DNA from: Listeria monocytogenes ATCC 19117
GTDB lineage: Bacteria; Bacillota; Bacilli; Lactobacillales; Listeriaceae
Reading direction: 5' to 3'
Length of the DNA stretch: 64,000 nucleotides
Assembly (NCBI RefSeq): GCF_000307025.1
Contig: NC_018584.1
Coordinates: 1,922,001 to 1,986,000, forward strand
Shown here: positions 1 through 8,247 of the stretch, piece after piece
Numbering within the stretch: the stretch's first letter is position 1
Layout of the letters: each line of letters begins with the position of its first letter
Notes under the pieces: generated by a model
What the model saw: only the letters and a program-made list of their open reading frames with translations
Told to the model about the DNA's origin: nothing
Databases searched by the model: none
Program-made: the position numbers and the translations under genes

Positions 1-721
1 GAATAACGGTCGCTTCTTTTGCTTGTAATTCAAGTAAACCAGCAATAGATTCGGTTGTTCTCGATGTTGCGTATGATTCAAGTAATTTACCTAACAAGAT
101 TAAGGTGATTAACACAGCACTTGTTTCAAAGTAGTAATGCGGCATCACGCTCGGATCAATCATGTGACGAATGTATTCCACTACACTATAGAAATAAGCA
201 GCAGAAGTCCCAAGTGCGACTAATACATCCATATTTGCACTTTTACCTCGAAGCGCTTTATAAGCCCCATCATAAAACCGCCAACCAATATAAAACTGAA
301 CAATCGTTGCGAGTACTAATTGGATGGTTGGATTAATCCAGTTACCAATCGTTTCCGCAAACACCATTTCATGAATGTACGGAATATGTGTCACCATGGT
401 AAGAAGTAATGGTAAGGAAAGAACCGCCGAAAGAATAAAACGTCTCACTTCTTTTTTGAAATTCTTTTCTAACACAGCATCTTTTTCTTCTTTAGACATT
501 TTTTCCGCCGCGTCATAACCCGCATGTTTAACAACTTTAATCAAATCTTCTGTCGATGTAACTTCCGGGTCATAATATACGGCTGCATTTTCCGTTACTA
601 AGTTGACATTCGCTTTTTCTACACCATCTGCTTTATTTAACGATTTTTCAATTCTCGTGGAACAGGCCGCACAAGTCATTCCAAAAATGTTTAAATCTTG
701 TCTTACATATTTATCACTCAT
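1..721 (-). CDS. copA: Copper-exporting P1B-type ATPase CopA, N-terminal part
   Basis: This is the first 240 residues of a copper-transporting P-type ATPase; the rest lies left of the window. It begins with one heavy-metal-associated domain carrying the copper-binding motif GMTCAACS near residue 14. Membrane helices follow, with the conserved segment GKSANMDVLVALGTSAAY typical of CopA. The ATG at 719-721 follows a GAGGGGGG ribosome binding site. The gene lies 14 bases after csoR, so the two are surely co-transcribed under the copper-sensing repressor. The phosphorylation (DKTG) and CPC motifs are not reached, so metal specificity rests on the N-terminal motif and the csoR context. It corresponds by order to lmo1853. 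Confidence 0.95.
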   Translation of the reverse strand, partial: MSDKYVRQDLNIFGMTCAACSTRIEKSLNKADGVEKANVNLVTENAAVYYDPEVTSTEDLIKVVKHAGYDAAEKMSKEEKDAVLEKNFKKEVRRFILSAVLSLPLLLTMVTHIPYIHEMVFAETIGNWINPTIQLVLATIVQFYIGWRFYDGAYKALRGKSANMDVLVALGTSAAYFYSVVEYIRHMIDPSVMPHYYFETSAVLITLILLGKLLESYATSRTTESIAGLLELQAKEATVI

Positions 722-735
722 CGTATATACCCCCC

Positions 736-1029
736 TCAGGTTTTCGAAAATTGACGTATTGCTTTAAGTAAGTCCTCCATTACGTCATCTTCCCCATTTT
801 TTGCTGCATCTACAACACAGTGTGCTGTATGATGTTCTAGTACTTGTAAACCAACATTTTTGAGCGCTTTATTCGCTGCTGAAATTTGAACTAAAATGTC
901 TGTACAATATCTATCATCCTCGACCATTTGAGCGATACCGCGGATTTGGCCTTCGATACGTCGCAAACGATTTTGAAGTAATTTCGTTTCATCTTCTTTG
1001 CGTGGAACAATTGGTTGATCGTGTTTCAT
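736..1029 (-). CDS. csoR: Copper-sensing transcriptional repressor CsoR
   Basis: This is a 97-residue all-helical repressor of the CsoR/RcnR family. It binds operator DNA when metal-free and releases it on binding Cu(I). The Cu ligand set Cys-His-Cys is visible: Cys in RYCTDI, then His and Cys in HHTAHCV. This C-H-C pattern points to copper rather than nickel or formaldehyde sensors. The gene is first in an operon with copA. Its own promoter carries an inverted repeat in the -35/-10 spacer (see 1060-1088), which supports autorepression. Start ATG follows AAAGGAGGAG. The length is normal for the family. Confidence 0.95.
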   Translation of the reverse strand: MKHDQPIVPRKEDETKLLQNRLRRIEGQIRGIAQMVEDDRYCTDILVQISAANKALKNVGLQVLEHHTAHCVVDAAKNGEDDVMEDLLKAIRQFSKT

Positions 1030-1059
1030 TTTTTCTCCTCCTTTGTTTCTACAATTAAC

Positions 1060-1088
1060 AGTATACCCCCTATAGGTATTTTATGCAA
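1060..1088 (-). promoter_or_regulatory. csoR-copA promoter with CsoR-type operator
   Basis: On the minus strand a -35 TTGCAT (1083-1088) and a -10 TATACT (1060-1065) are spaced by 17 bases. An inverted repeat ATACC-N7-GGTAT (1063-1079) lies across the spacer and the -10, with a run of five C on the plus strand. G/C-run palindromes of this kind are typical of CsoR operators. Binding here would block RNA polymerase, so copper should induce the operon. Seen: the promoter and palindrome. Inferred: the identity of the bound protein. Confidence 0.7.
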
Positions 1089-1107
1089 CCATTTAATTTC
1101 TGAGAAC

Positions 1108-1142
1108 AAAAAAAAAGCCATAAACAAATGCTTGTTTATGGC
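1108..1142 (-). terminator. Terminator after the VanY-like gene
   Basis: A perfect 11-bp stem (1117-1127 with 1132-1142) has a 4-base loop. It is followed on the minus strand by nine T (1108-1116), a clear intrinsic terminator 11 bases after the stop of the peptidase gene. Confidence 0.9.
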
Positions 1143-1153
1143 TCAAAATCTTG

Positions 1154-1978
1154 TTATTTCGCGGCATCTACTTTCTTTTGAAGTGCCTTAACATGTTCAA
1201 AAAATTCTTCTAAAGTCCAGTTGTTTTCGTAAATAATCGTTGCCGCATCCTTACCAACATAACGATAATGCCAAGATTCATATTGATACTTCGTGATAGC
1301 TTCTCGCCCTTTCATATAACGCAAGATAAAACCATAATTGTGGGCATTTTCTTGCAACCATTTGCCTTCAGGAGTTGTTCCGAATGCTTCTGTGAGTTCA
1401 TATGATTGGTTTTCTGATGAGATATCCATCGCTAAACCAGTTTGATGTTCGCTAGTACCTGGATACGCTACTGCTTCTCTCGCTTTTTGGTCACCTTTCG
1501 CATTTACTTCTGCTTGGAAGACTTCTTGCTGGCGTTTGTACGATCGATAACCAGATACGGCGAATAGTTTCTTACCATCTTTGTTCGCAGCTACGAACAT
1601 TTCTTCTAATGCAGTTGCTGCTTCTTTTCTTAGCTGTGCTTTTTCGACTTGTTGGCTGCCAAAAGAGAATGTAACATTTGGACGAACCAAGTCAGGGGGG
1701 GTATATGTTGGTTGCAATGAATAATCTTTGTTAGCTAAAACCAACATATTTTCCTCATTTTCAATATACTTTATACCATCTTTTTCTGTTAATTTATTTT
1801 GTTTATCAATGTATGGATAAAGTGGATCTTTTTCTAATTCCGCAAGTGTTTGATTGCCTGACGATTTTTGCTCCACTTTAGCGATGGAATCAGCATTTGT
1901 GCCACCAAAATATTGATCTTCCACTGTGTGGACACAACTGATGCTAACAGCTAAAGCAATTGTTAATAAAGAACTCAT
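1154..1978 (-). CDS. VanY-type D-alanyl-D-alanine carboxypeptidase, exported
   Basis: This is a 274-residue zinc peptidase of family M15B that trims the terminal D-Ala from peptidoglycan stem peptides outside the membrane. Family motifs are visible: SGYRSYKRQQE, then PGTSEHQTGLAMDI with the zinc His and Asp, and ESWHYRYV with the third zinc ligand. A hydrophobic segment at residues 3-14 followed by SISC suggests export, but the lipobox is imperfect (Ser at -3), so lipid anchoring is uncertain. An in-frame stop two codons upstream forces the start to be ATG 1978 or later; the AGGAAGG site is 13 bases away, rather long. It follows deoD and corresponds to lmo1855. Confidence 0.9.
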   Translation of the reverse strand: MSSLLTIALAVSISCVHTVEDQYFGGTNADSIAKVEQKSSGNQTLAELEKDPLYPYIDKQNKLTEKDGIKYIENEENMLVLANKDYSLQPTYTPPDLVRPNVTFSFGSQQVEKAQLRKEAATALEEMFVAANKDGKKLFAVSGYRSYKRQQEVFQAEVNAKGDQKAREAVAYPGTSEHQTGLAMDISSENQSYELTEAFGTTPEGKWLQENAHNYGFILRYMKGREAITKYQYESWHYRYVGKDAATIIYENNWTLEEFFEHVKALQKKVDAAK

Positions 1979-2035
1979 ATCTGTTTATCAACCTTCCTGT
2001 ATACATTAAGTCTAATTCTAAGTTAGTAATTAAAA

Positions 2036-2737
2036 TTATTTTATTGCTGCTTCAAGTGCTACAACAATCATATCATTGAAAGTAGTTTGGCGCTCTTCCG
2101 CGGATGTTTCTTCCCCAGTGAAAATATGGTCACTTACAGTTAAAATAGCTAAAGCACGACGACCATATTTTTGTGCTAACGTATAAAGTGCCGCTGCTTC
2201 CATTTCAATTCCAAGCACACCATAGTCTGCTAATTGTTGTTTGTCTAGTTGATCATTATAAAAACGGTCTGCAGAAAAAACATTCCCAACTTTAAGCGAT
2301 AATCCTTTTTCGATACCTGCATCATACGCTTTTTTTAGAAGAGAAAAATCAGCTACTGGTGCAAAATCTACGCCAGCAAAAGTATTGCGATTAATTTGCG
2401 AATCCGTTGATGCCGCTTGTGCAATGACAACATCACGTACTTTTACATCCGCTTGAATGCCGCCCATAGTACCAACGCGAATCAAGTTTTTCACATCATA
2501 GCTTTGAATTAATTCATTTACATAAATCGAAATAGATGGAATTCCCATACCAGTTCCCATAACAGAAACTTTTTCGCCTTTGTATGTACCAGTAAATCCT
2601 AACATGCCTCGCACTTGGTTGAATAAAACGACATCTTCCAAAAATGTTTCCGCAATATATTTTGCTCTCAATGGATCTCCTGGTAATAAAATAGTTTCTG
2701 CAATTTCCCCTTGTTTTGCTTCGATATGTACGCTCAT
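2036..2737 (-). CDS. deoD: Purine-nucleoside phosphorylase DeoD
   Basis: This is a 233-residue hexameric, bacterial-type purine-nucleoside phosphorylase. It splits (deoxy)inosine, guanosine and adenosine with phosphate into base and (deoxy)ribose-1-phosphate in the cytosol. Visible motifs are the phosphate loop [11 protein letters not shown], the segment [27 protein letters not shown] for ribose binding and the late Asp in VSDHI that favours the broad-specificity form. Full family length. Start ATG follows AGGAGG. It lies 12 bases after the small YozE gene and ahead of the VanY-like gene, probably one transcript. Confidence 0.95.
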   Translation of the reverse strand: MSVHIEAKQGEIAETILLPGDPLRAKYIAETFLEDVVLFNQVRGMLGFTGTYKGEKVSVMGTGMGIPSISIYVNELIQSYDVKNLIRVGTMGGIQADVKVRDVVIAQAASTDSQINRNTFAGVDFAPVADFSLLKKAYDAGIEKGLSLKVGNVFSADRFYNDQLDKQQLADYGVLGIEMEAAALYTLAQKYGRRALAILTVSDHIFTGEETSAEERQTTFNDMIVVALEAAIK

Positions 2738-2748
2738 CTTTTTTCCTC

Positions 2749-2982
2749 CTAGTGTTTGTTTTTCTCTTCATCTAGCAAATAAGCATCCCAAAGTTCATCA
2801 AAAATAGACATTCCCGGTAAATACGGCGCATTAAACTCCAGATAATCACAAAGAATATGGTAGTTTCTTGTTTGCTTTGGAAAACTATGATCTCGGTATG
2901 CATTGTTGGCAAATTCCGTTTTCTGATCTGTTAGCTTCGGGTCCCGATATGTCATTAAAAAATGATAAAATGATCTTCCCAA
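2749..2982 (-). CDS. YozE/UPF0346 family small protein
   Basis: This is a 77-residue protein beginning [15 protein letters not shown] after the initiator and matching the YozE (UPF0346, SAM-like fold) family of Firmicutes, about the same size as B. subtilis YozE. The function is unknown. A longer frame would begin at a GTG at 2994, but that lies directly on the AGCGGAG ribosome binding site. The TTG at 2982 has an 11-base spacing and gives the start the family expects. It precedes deoD in the same direction. By order it is lmo1857. Confidence 0.85.
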
Positions 2983-3044
2983 CGTACAACACACTCCGCT
3001 CTTTTTATGCTTTAACTATAGTTGATTTCCTGAAAAAAATAAAG

Positions 3045-3950
3045 TTAATTTTCGATTTTACGTAGAATTTCTTCTGCAAGTCGATGTGTTTCTAAGGCAT
3101 CTTCTTTGGAAATTGGTGCTTTTTCCCCATTTCGCACGGCCGTTAAGAAGGCTTGGATGATAGATACAAAACCTCTTTTGTAAAGCGTCGTTTCCCAATC
3201 TCCAAAACGCTCAAACCGCTCTGTTGTCCCTTCATAAATATGCGTTTCCGTAACATTTTCTACTTCATATTTGGCGCTCGGGGTCATCACTGCTAATCGT
3301 TCTTCGTTCACGCCGCTATCTCGGTTCATAATCGCCGTTGCCACTTTACCTCCCGCTGTAATTTGTACCGTTATACTTGCTAGAAGGTTCTCTTGCCATA
3401 CCGGAACGACATGTAACTGTTCTATTTGGGCATCTAGTAAAAAACGCACGGTATCAATGACATGAATAAAATCGTCATAAATAAATGTACGAGCCTCACC
3501 CGGTTGCGCCGCGCGATTTTTTTGCATAATAATCATGTTGGTATCTGTTAAGGCTTTTAATTCTTGATATTTTGGCGCGTAACGGCGATTAAAGCCAGTC
3601 ATAAGTATCGTATTTTGTTCTTCAGCTAGGCGTGTTAATTCTTCTACTTCGGATAAATTGTCGGCAATTGGTTTATCCACATAAACTGGAATATGATTTG
3701 CTAGAAAAGTCCGGATTACTTCTGGGTGGCTTGCTGTAGATGAATGAACAAACGCTGCATTCACGCCAGACTCAATCATAGAATGAATACTTTGATGATA
3801 ATGATCAAAACGATATTTCTCACTTAAATGCTTTAATTTCTGCGCATCCCTCGTGTAAAGATGTACCTCGATATTTTCCATTTCAGCAAAAACTGGCAAA
3901 TATGCTTTTTGTGCAATGCCGCCAAGCCCTACTACCGCTATTTTTAACAT
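3045..3950 (-). CDS. Gfo/Idh/MocA family NAD(P)-dependent oxidoreductase
   Basis: This 301-residue protein has an N-terminal Rossmann fold (VVGLGGIAQKAYLP, residues 5-18). Next comes the conserved VDKPIA segment, whose Lys is a usual catalytic residue, and then the alpha/beta C-terminal domain of the family. Such enzymes oxidise or reduce sugars, inositols or related polyols. The substrate cannot be read from the sequence, and the neighbours (YozE, methionine sulfoxide reductases) do not tell. The ATG at 3950 is preceded on its strand by AAGGAG. By order it is lmo1858. Confidence 0.85.
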   Translation of the reverse strand: MLKIAVVGLGGIAQKAYLPVFAEMENIEVHLYTRDAQKLKHLSEKYRFDHYHQSIHSMIESGVNAAFVHSSTASHPEVIRTFLANHIPVYVDKPIADNLSEVEELTRLAEEQNTILMTGFNRRYAPKYQELKALTDTNMIIMQKNRAAQPGEARTFIYDDFIHVIDTVRFLLDAQIEQLHVVPVWQENLLASITVQITAGGKVATAIMNRDSGVNEERLAVMTPSAKYEVENVTETHIYEGTTERFERFGDWETTLYKRGFVSIIQAFLTAVRNGEKAPISKEDALETHRLAEEILRKIEN

Positions 3951-3973
3951 GTGTATCGCTCCTTATCACAACA

Positions 3974-4025
3974 ATGCCAGAGAATGATTTCGCGATATTA
4001 TTCTACGCATTTCATTTTCTGGCAT
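3974..4025 (-). terminator. Hairpin after msrB, possible terminator without T-run
   Basis: Arms 3974-3987 and 4011-4025 pair over about 13 bases (ATGCCAGA with TCTGGCAT at the base). They sit 8 bases beyond the msrB stop. No T-run follows on the minus strand, so it may act as a 3' stabiliser or a weak terminator. Confidence 0.45.
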
Positions 4026-4032
4026 CATGTGT

Positions 4033-4470
4033 TTATTCAAAGATTTTCTTATATGCTTGGTAGCCTTCTTCTTCTAACTTATCCACAGGTATGAATCTGA
4101 GCGCTGCGGAGTTAATGCAGTAGCGAAGTCCACCCTTATCTTGTGGTCCATCTGGAAAAACATGCCCTAAATGGGAATCAGCATCAGCAGATTTCACTTC
4201 CGTCCGAATCATACCATGGGTCAAATCTCGATGTTCAATAACTTCTGCTTCATCAATAGGCTTAGTAAAGCTCGGCCAACCACAGCCAGCATCGTACTGG
4301 TCATTGGATGAAAAAAGCGGCTTTCCTGAAACGATATCTACATAAATGCCTTTTGCCTCATTATCATAAAATTCATTTTGAAATGGGCGTTCGGTACCCG
4401 CTTTTTGGGTCACATTATATTGTATATCTGTTAGTTGTTGAAGGCGCTCGTTCTTTTTACTTTCATCCAT
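4033..4470 (-). CDS. msrB: Peptide methionine-R-sulfoxide reductase MsrB
   Basis: This 145-residue enzyme reduces the R isomer of methionine sulfoxide in proteins and so repairs oxidative damage in the cytosol. The motifs CGWPSF and [13 protein letters not shown], the latter with the catalytic Cys, are visible. The two CxxC zinc pairs of zinc-type MsrB proteins are missing, so this is the zinc-free form. It starts at ATG 4470 after AAAGGGTGA, only 6 bases after msrA, so the two are co-transcribed. By order it is lmo1859. Confidence 0.95.
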   Translation of the reverse strand: MDESKKNERLQQLTDIQYNVTQKAGTERPFQNEFYDNEAKGIYVDIVSGKPLFSSNDQYDAGCGWPSFTKPIDEAEVIEHRDLTHGMIRTEVKSADADSHLGHVFPDGPQDKGGLRYCINSAALRFIPVDKLEEEGYQAYKKIFE

Positions 4471-4476
4471 TTGATT

Positions 4477-5010
4477 TCACCCTTTCCAGTTGGCATCTAT
4501 GAATGCAGCACGACCTGAAGCAACTTGATATCCCTCATAGTGCGCTTTTTCTTTCTTGTAAAAATCTTGATGATATTCTTCAGCAGGATAAAATGTTTCT
4601 GCTTTGGCAATTTCTGTGACAATCGGCTTTTTAAATCTACCACTCGCATCAAGGGCTGCTTTTGATTTTTCAGCAATTTCTTTTTGCTCTTCATTGTGGT
4701 AAAAAATAACTGGTCGATACGAATCACCACGGTCAACAAATTGGCCTGCCGCATCAGTCGGATCAGTTTGTTGCCAATATACTTCGACTAATTTCTCATA
4801 TGGAAAAACTGCCGGATCAAATGTGATTTGGATTGCTTCTGTATGTCCTGTTGTCCCGCTGCAAACTTCTTTATAGGTTGGATTAACCGTATGACCACCC
4901 GTATAACCTGAAATAACTTTTTCAATTCCTGGTTGCGTGTCAAAAGGTTTTACCATACACCAAAAGCATCCTCCAGCAAATGTTGCTTTTTCAAGTGATT
5001 CTTTTGTCAT
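4477..5010 (-). CDS. msrA: Peptide methionine-S-sulfoxide reductase MsrA
   Basis: This 177-residue enzyme reduces the S isomer of methionine sulfoxide with thioredoxin as electron source. The catalytic motif GGCFWC lies at residues 13-18, and [19 protein letters not shown] follows as in the family. Together with msrB it covers both isomers. The start ATG has AGGGGG upstream. The order ypmR-ypmS-msrA-msrB resembles the B. subtilis arrangement, which supports one stress-repair transcription unit. Confidence 0.95.
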   Translation of the reverse strand: MTKESLEKATFAGGCFWCMVKPFDTQPGIEKVISGYTGGHTVNPTYKEVCSGTTGHTEAIQITFDPAVFPYEKLVEVYWQQTDPTDAAGQFVDRGDSYRPVIFYHNEEQKEIAEKSKAALDASGRFKKPIVTEIAKAETFYPAEEYHQDFYKKEKAHYEGYQVASGRAAFIDANWKG

Positions 5011-5045
5011 AAAAATGCCCCCTAACTAGGATTCAGCCAGCCAAA

Positions 5046-5660
5046 TTACTTAACTGGTACTAAAAGTGTAAACGAAATGTCATCTTTCTTCAAATTTAGC
5101 GTATCAGCACGTACTTTTGTGCCGCCTTGCAGTTTTAGTTTATCTAGGGAAAGGTAGATTTTTTCCTTTTTAGGCATAATTGTCACCCAATCAGGGAATT
5201 TATAGTTTTTGCTTACATAGTTCATTACGTAAGACACGGGCAGTGGCAAAGCGCCAACGGACATATCTTTAAGCGTCAACTCAACATTGCCATTATCGAC
5301 AACTTCCGGTGAGAATTTCAAGCGTAGTTCGACTGGTTCACCAAAAATTTCAGCTTCGGCAGTAAAATTAACATTATTTGCGACGAAAACTTTATAACCG
5401 ATATCTTGATCTTTGCTAAAATCTTCTATATAAGAACTAATCAATTGGTTTAAGTCAGCTTTTGTTGTACTCGTTTGAAATTCAACCATTGATTTATTGC
5501 TAATCAGGGATGGCGTGGGTTCATCTTGCGGGCTGAGTTTGAATACTGCTACATAAATCCAGCCAGCAGAAATTAGAAGTACACTAATTAATGTGATACA
5601 TACCCATTTCCAATAATTACGTTTTGGTTTTTTTGGAGCCGATCGTGTTTCTCTCTGCAC
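5046..5660 (-). CDS. YpmS family (DUF2140) membrane-anchored protein
   Basis: This 204-residue protein has a basic N-terminus, one membrane helix at about residues 18-38 (VCITLISVLLISAGWIYVAV) and a large outer domain with PVSYVMNYV and NYKFPDWV typical of DUF2140 (B. subtilis YpmS). The function is unknown. It starts at GTG 5660 with AAAGGTG upstream. It lies 15 bases after the SGNH hydrolase gene and before msrA, so it is likely part of their operon. By order it is lmo1861. Confidence 0.85.
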   Translation of the reverse strand: MQRETRSAPKKPKRNYWKWVCITLISVLLISAGWIYVAVFKLSPQDEPTPSLISNKSMVEFQTSTTKADLNQLISSYIEDFSKDQDIGYKVFVANNVNFTAEAEIFGEPVELRLKFSPEVVDNGNVELTLKDMSVGALPLPVSYVMNYVSKNYKFPDWVTIMPKKEKIYLSLDKLKLQGGTKVRADTLNLKKDDISFTLLVPVK

Positions 5661-5675
5661 GATTTTAACACCTTT

Positions 5676-6461
5676 CTATTTGGGAATATTGCCTTCGTTT
5701 AATTGTTTTACGATGGCTTTGTCTAATTCCGATGTCATCTTCTCATATCCTCTATGATTAGGATGGAAATAATCATCTGACAGTAGCGAATTAGGTTTAT
5801 CTTTATTATCTGCATTTCGGTCTTCTAAAACTTTTGCAATAGGTACAAAATAAGCATTGCTATCTTGCTGGATAGTTTTCTTGGAAGCTTTATTCCAATC
5901 AGAGATAATCTCGTCAAATTGTTTGATATCGCTGAAATAAGTTGTATATGGATTGTAAATACCCATTAAAAATATCGCTGCATCTTTGTTATAGGACCGA
6001 ATGTCTTTTAGAAGTGTCTCTAACTCTTGTTGGAATTCTTTGTTTGCTTTTGTAAAATCATCTACATTTACATTTAACAGACGAGATTGCAAAATAGCCA
6101 TGACATCATTTCCGCCAATGGTGATTGTTATTACATTCGCATTTTTGACATCTTCTTGGAAGTCTTTGTTTGTTTTTAAACGTTTTTCGAGTTGGGTTAT
6201 TTTGTTTCCAGATACCCCGTAATTACTCGTTTTTACGCTTGGAATGTTTGATTCTTCTTCTAGTTCTTTAGGGATAATGCCGACATATCCGCCCTCTTTG
6301 TTTTCATCACCAACACCTTCTGTTAATGAATCACCCATGGCAACGAGATTAATCGGAATTTCTTTTGATTCTTTATAATACTTGATACCAAAAACTGCGC
6401 CAACAAGAAGTGCGATAACAAGCACGCTCCCTGTAAGCCACAGCCATTTTTTCTTTGTCAT
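5676..6461 (-). CDS. SGNH/GDSL-family lipase/acylhydrolase, YpmR-like, membrane-anchored
   Basis: This is an extracytoplasmic esterase-like protein of 261 residues. A membrane helix lies at residues 5-26. The SGNH blocks follow: GDSLTEGVG (block I Ser), the Gly block GVSGN, IGGNDVM (block III Asn) and DYFHPNHRGY (block V Asp and His). All four catalytic blocks are intact, so it should be active on an ester or thioester; the natural substrate is unknown. The longest frame begins at a TTG two codons earlier, but the ATG at 6461 has the better spacing from GTGAG. By order it is lmo1862. Confidence 0.88.
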   Translation of the reverse strand: MTKKKWLWLTGSVLVIALLVGAVFGIKYYKESKEIPINLVAMGDSLTEGVGDENKEGGYVGIIPKELEEESNIPSVKTSNYGVSGNKITQLEKRLKTNKDFQEDVKNANVITITIGGNDVMAILQSRLLNVNVDDFTKANKEFQQELETLLKDIRSYNKDAAIFLMGIYNPYTTYFSDIKQFDEIISDWNKASKKTIQQDSNAYFVPIAKVLEDRNADNKDKPNSLLSDDYFHPNHRGYEKMTSELDKAIVKQLNEGNIPK

Positions 6462-6475
6462 ATGCAATCACTCAC

Positions 6476-7315
6476 TTAGTCAGTATAGTACATAAATGCA
6501 AACGCACCAGTTCCAGCATGTGTGGAGATAACTGGGTCTGCAAAAAATAGTGGAATTTCTGTTAAACCGGTTATTTCTTTTGATTCAGCGATGAAATCAT
6601 CCGCCAGATTAAGCCCATCCGCATGAACAACGTCTAGATGCTGAATTTTTTTCGGTTCATCTTTAATTAGGTTTAGGCAATATTGTAATACTTTTTTGTT
6701 GCTGCGGACTTTCGTTTCTTCTTCCAATTGTCCGTCAGTTAATTTGGCAATTAATTTGATATTTAAAAGACTACCGAAGAAGCCTTGCATCCGTCCAACA
6801 CGTCCACCTTTAATTAAATTATCGAGTGTTACGACAACGATATAAAGTTTTGTTTTGTCACGAATATCATTAATTTTTGCGTGAATTTCCTCTACAGAAT
6901 AATCGCCCGACTGAGCCATTTCAGCAGCTTTTAGTACTTGGAATGCTTGCCCACGAGCTGTATAATCGCAGTCTACAACCGTAATATTTCCTTCTACCAT
7001 ATCAGCTGCTTGGCGAGCCGCATTGACAGTACCACTTAGTTTTTCAGTTAAGTGGATAGAAAGAATTTCATAGCCTTCAGCCGTATATTTTTCGTATGCT
7101 TCCACAAAAGAACCAATCGCAGGTTGAGAAGATTTTGGTAATTCTTTTGTTTCTGCCATTCGTACCATAAATTCTTCTGGTGTAATGTCTGTTTTAGGGT
7201 TGTATATTTGCCCATCAATTTCTACGGTTAAATATAAAACATCAATATTCCATTTTGCTGCTTCTTCTAATGTTAGTCCAGCAGTTGAATCTGTGATAAT
7301 TTTTATTTTTCTCAT
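6476..7315 (-). CDS. DegV/FakB-type fatty acid-binding protein
   Basis: This 279-residue DegV-domain protein belongs to a family that binds a fatty acid and presents it to the kinase FakA for phosphorylation before phospholipid synthesis. Visible motifs are ITDSTAGL near the N-terminus, KLSGTVNAARQAA, and KGGRVGRMQGFFGSLLNIK, which lines the lipid pocket. STHAGTGAFAF near the end carries the His seen in FakB proteins. No fakA lies nearby, which is normal. The gene has its own promoter (7348-7375) and is followed 14 bases later by ypmR. By order it is lmo1863. Confidence 0.88.
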   Translation of the reverse strand: MRKIKIITDSTAGLTLEEAAKWNIDVLYLTVEIDGQIYNPKTDITPEEFMVRMAETKELPKSSQPAIGSFVEAYEKYTAEGYEILSIHLTEKLSGTVNAARQAADMVEGNITVVDCDYTARGQAFQVLKAAEMAQSGDYSVEEIHAKINDIRDKTKLYIVVVTLDNLIKGGRVGRMQGFFGSLLNIKLIAKLTDGQLEEETKVRSNKKVLQYCLNLIKDEPKKIQHLDVVHADGLNLADDFIAESKEITGLTEIPLFFADPVISTHAGTGAFAFMYYTD

Positions 7316-7347
7316 ATAGCCACATCCAGTTTTGCTTATTTTATCTT

Positions 7348-7375
7348 ATTATAACATCCCCGGCAGTATACACAA
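7348..7375 (-). promoter_or_regulatory. Sigma-A promoter of the degV-like gene
   Basis: On the minus strand a -35 TTGTGT (7370-7375) and a perfect -10 TATAAT (7348-7353) are spaced 16 bases apart, about 30 bases upstream of the ATG. Confidence 0.6.
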
Positions 7376-7493
7376 CCTATAAACTAGTTTTAAGAAAAGA
7401 GAAAGAAATGGTATTTGTCTTTCTATTCTGTATTTTTTAGCGTATGATAGATATATAAAACACACAAAATTTGTAGAAAAGTATGGTGATAAA

Positions 7494-8126
7494 ATGAATG
7501 TCACTTCTTACAATTGGAAAGAAGAAGTAGCCAATGCTATAACGCATGGTATTGGGTTTATCCTTAGTATTCCCGCGCTCGTCTTACTTATAATATTCGC
7601 CGCCGGAAAAGATAATCCTCTTTATTTAACAAGTTTTTTAATTTATGGAATTTCCCTCATGTTGCTTTATATTTGTTCCACCCTGCTTCATAGTTTTAAA
7701 CCTTGCAAGGCGCGGACGGTTTTTAACATTATGGACCACGCAGCGATTTATGTATTAATTGCTGGCAGTTATACGCCATTTGTTTTGATTACGATTCAAG
7801 GGACACTCGGCTGGACACTATTTGGTGTCATTTGGGGCCTCGCAATTGCTGGGATTATTTATAAGATATTCATGACTGGCAAATTAAAACTTTTGTCGAC
7901 AAGTGTTTACTTACTTATGGGTTGGATGGTTATGTTTGCCATTAAACCGCTTTATGCCGGGCTGACTCCAACTGGGTTTTGGTTACTTGCAACTGGTGGG
8001 ATTATGTTTACAGTAGGTGCTGTTTTTTACAGTATCCCTCGTGTCCCGTATATGCACGCGATTTGGCATTTATTTGTTATCGCGGGAACCGCTTTTATGT
8101 ATTTCTGTATTTTATTTTATGTTTAA
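7494..8126 (+). CDS. Hemolysin III/PAQR family membrane protein
   Basis: This 210-residue protein has seven predicted membrane helices and belongs to the hemolysin III (YqfA, PAQR) family. Conserved residues are visible: NAITHGIGF near the N-terminus, STLLHSFK, MDHAAIYVLIAGSYTPF and the C-terminal HAIWHLFV. Their His and Asp residues probably form a metal site. The haemolytic role is historical, and its role in the cell is unproven. It reads away from degV and ends at a terminator at 8140. By order it is lmo1864. Confidence 0.9.
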   Translation: MNVTSYNWKEEVANAITHGIGFILSIPALVLLIIFAAGKDNPLYLTSFLIYGISLMLLYICSTLLHSFKPCKARTVFNIMDHAAIYVLIAGSYTPFVLITIQGTLGWTLFGVIWGLAIAGIIYKIFMTGKLKLLSTSVYLLMGWMVMFAIKPLYAGLTPTGFWLLATGGIMFTVGAVFYSIPRVPYMHAIWHLFVIAGTAFMYFCILFYV

Positions 8127-8139
8127 ATAACGCAATGCA

Positions 8140-8170
8140 AAGGCCTTCTCCAATGCGAGAAGGTCTTTTT
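8140..8170 (+). terminator. Terminator after the hemolysin III family gene
   Basis: A GC-rich stem (about 9 bp, GGCCTTCTC with GAGAAGGTC) has a 6-base loop and five T after it. It lies 14 bases beyond the stop. Confidence 0.9.
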
Positions 8171-8174
8171 ATAT

Positions 8175-8222
8175 AGTATGTCACAATTGAGACTTGTTTT
8201 TAATTATGTCATACTATATAAT
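8175..8222 (+). promoter_or_regulatory. ccpN-yqfL-ppdK promoter with two inverted CcpN-type operators
   Basis: A -35 TTGTTT (8194-8199) and a perfect -10 TATAAT (8217-8222) are 17 bases apart. Two 11-base sites match the CcpN consensus TRTGHYATAYW as I recall it. TATGTCATACT lies on the plus strand at 8205-8215, inside the spacer. TGTGACATACT lies on the minus strand at 8175-8185, just upstream of -35. They form arms of a larger inverted repeat (8171-8180 with 8210-8219). The layout suggests strong autorepression of the operon by its first product. Seen: sites and promoter. Known: the consensus from B. subtilis. Inferred: repression here. Confidence 0.75.
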
Positions 8223-8247
8223 GATTAGCATAACACAATAAAAGGAT

